NCBI GenBank assembly: GCA_036010965.1
Contig: DASCMO010000021.1
Location: 1 to 7,600 of the forward strand
Reading direction: 5' to 3'
DNA from: GCA-2686265 sp036010965
GTDB lineage: Bacteria; Planctomycetota; UBA1135; GCA-002686595
DNA: 7,600 nt
Part shown: piece after piece, positions 7,435 to 7,600 of the stretch
Numbering within the stretch: the first letter of the stretch is position 1
How the letters are laid out: each line of letters begins with the position of its first letter
Notes under the pieces: generated by a model
Database searches by the model: none
Told to the model about the DNA's origin: nothing
Seen by the model: only the letters and a program-made list of their open reading frames with translations
Made by a program: the position numbers and the translations under genes

Positions 7435-7546
7435 GGTTTACAGATCAACCCTACGAGGTTGCAATGTCTCCCCGGCTTTCCGCCCCCCCCCCTCCCAGCG
7501 TGGGGTAGGGCTGTTGGCTCGCACCGCACTTCTGTCCGGCACACCC

Positions 7547-7550
7547 AGGA
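7547..7550 (+). promoter_or_regulatory. Shine-Dalgarno sequence before the 7560 start
   Basis: AGGA stands 9 bases before the ATG at 7560, a normal distance. It is the main reason for calling a rightward gene at the window edge. Confidence 0.4.
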
Positions 7551-7559
7551 CCCCGCACC

Positions 7560-7600
7560 ATGCTCTCAAGCAAGACCGAGCGTTTTTTCCACCGTTGCCT
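7560..7600 (+). CDS. Start of an unidentified rightward gene, cut by window edge
   Basis: An ATG at 7560 opens a frame that runs to the end of the window and reads MLSSKTERFFHRC plus part of the next codons. It has an AGGA 9 bases upstream and lies downstream of promoter-like hexamers. Thirteen residues cannot identify a family; the charged and aromatic start looks soluble rather than secreted. If real, it is transcribed away from the five-gene cluster. It could also be a chance open frame. Confidence 0.35.
   Translation, partial: MLSSKTERFFHRC

Larger units (their letters stand above)
7210..7559. other. Intergenic, probably divergent control region without a convincing gene
   Basis: About 350 bases lie between the leftward gene cluster and the apparent rightward gene at 7560. 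The only long minus-strand frame (7544 to 7245) encodes a cysteine- and proline-rich peptide with no recognisable domain, and its codon use differs from the neighbours, so I do not call it. The stretch holds an AT-richer patch (about 7405-7465) with promoter-like hexamers, a run of ten C (7483-7492), and two 9-base direct repeats: GTGGGGTAG at 7251 and 7500, and CTCCCCGGC at 7281 and 7468. I see no tRNA-like cloverleaf and no terminator-like stem followed by T residues. Confidence 0.5.

Noticed and set aside
7251..7508. Nested 9-base direct repeats GTGGGGTAG and CTCCCCGGC
   Set aside because: Two 9-base matches within about 350 GC-rich bases are not far from chance, and no transposase or target-site duplication accompanies them.
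7245..7544. Minus-strand 99-codon frame in the intergenic region
   Set aside because: It is rich in Cys and Pro, lacks a ribosome binding site, crosses the ten-C run and shows no domain; codon use differs from the neighbouring genes.

Overview
This looks like a chromosomal segment from a high-GC bacterium of the Planctomycetota or a close PVC relative. The reason is a back-to-back pair on the minus strand: a large secreted protein with PSCyt1, PSCyt2 (DUF1549) and PSD1 (DUF1553) domains, followed 5 bases later by a Tat-exported DUF1501 protein. Tandem pairs of this kind occur in many copies per genome in Planctomycetota and Verrucomicrobiota and are rare elsewhere. Third codon positions are mostly G or C across all genes. 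No species can be named from the window.

Layout, read in the direction of transcription on the minus strand: a small HEAT-like lipoprotein (6987 to 6568); a protein with about five membrane segments and a C-terminal SGNH domain (6571 to 5051), coupled to the lipoprotein by a 4-base GTGA overlap; a 73 to 85 base gap; the PSCyt1/PSCyt2/PSD1 protein (about 4977 to 2035); the DUF1501 protein (2029 to 584); and a SIS-domain phosphosugar-binding protein that starts at 547 and runs off the left edge. All five could belong to one transcript. The last three form the tightest block.

To the right of 6987 the sequence changes character. From 6987 to about 7209 there is a possible broken or very small gene, whose stop overlaps the lipoprotein start (TGATG). 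From about 7210 to 7559 there is a more AT-containing stretch without a convincing gene. It carries plausible promoter-like hexamers facing right, and a new plus-strand gene seems to start at 7560 with a Shine-Dalgarno sequence. The region would then be a divergent control region.

How the genes may work together (inference): the cytochrome-type protein and DUF1501 protein would act outside the cytoplasmic membrane. The SGNH membrane protein and lipoprotein would also face the periplasm, and the SIS protein would handle a sugar phosphate in the cytoplasm. This is compatible with modification or use of a carbohydrate, but no substrate can be read from the sequence. I see no tRNA, rRNA, CRISPR array or insertion sequence, and nothing here proves a new system.
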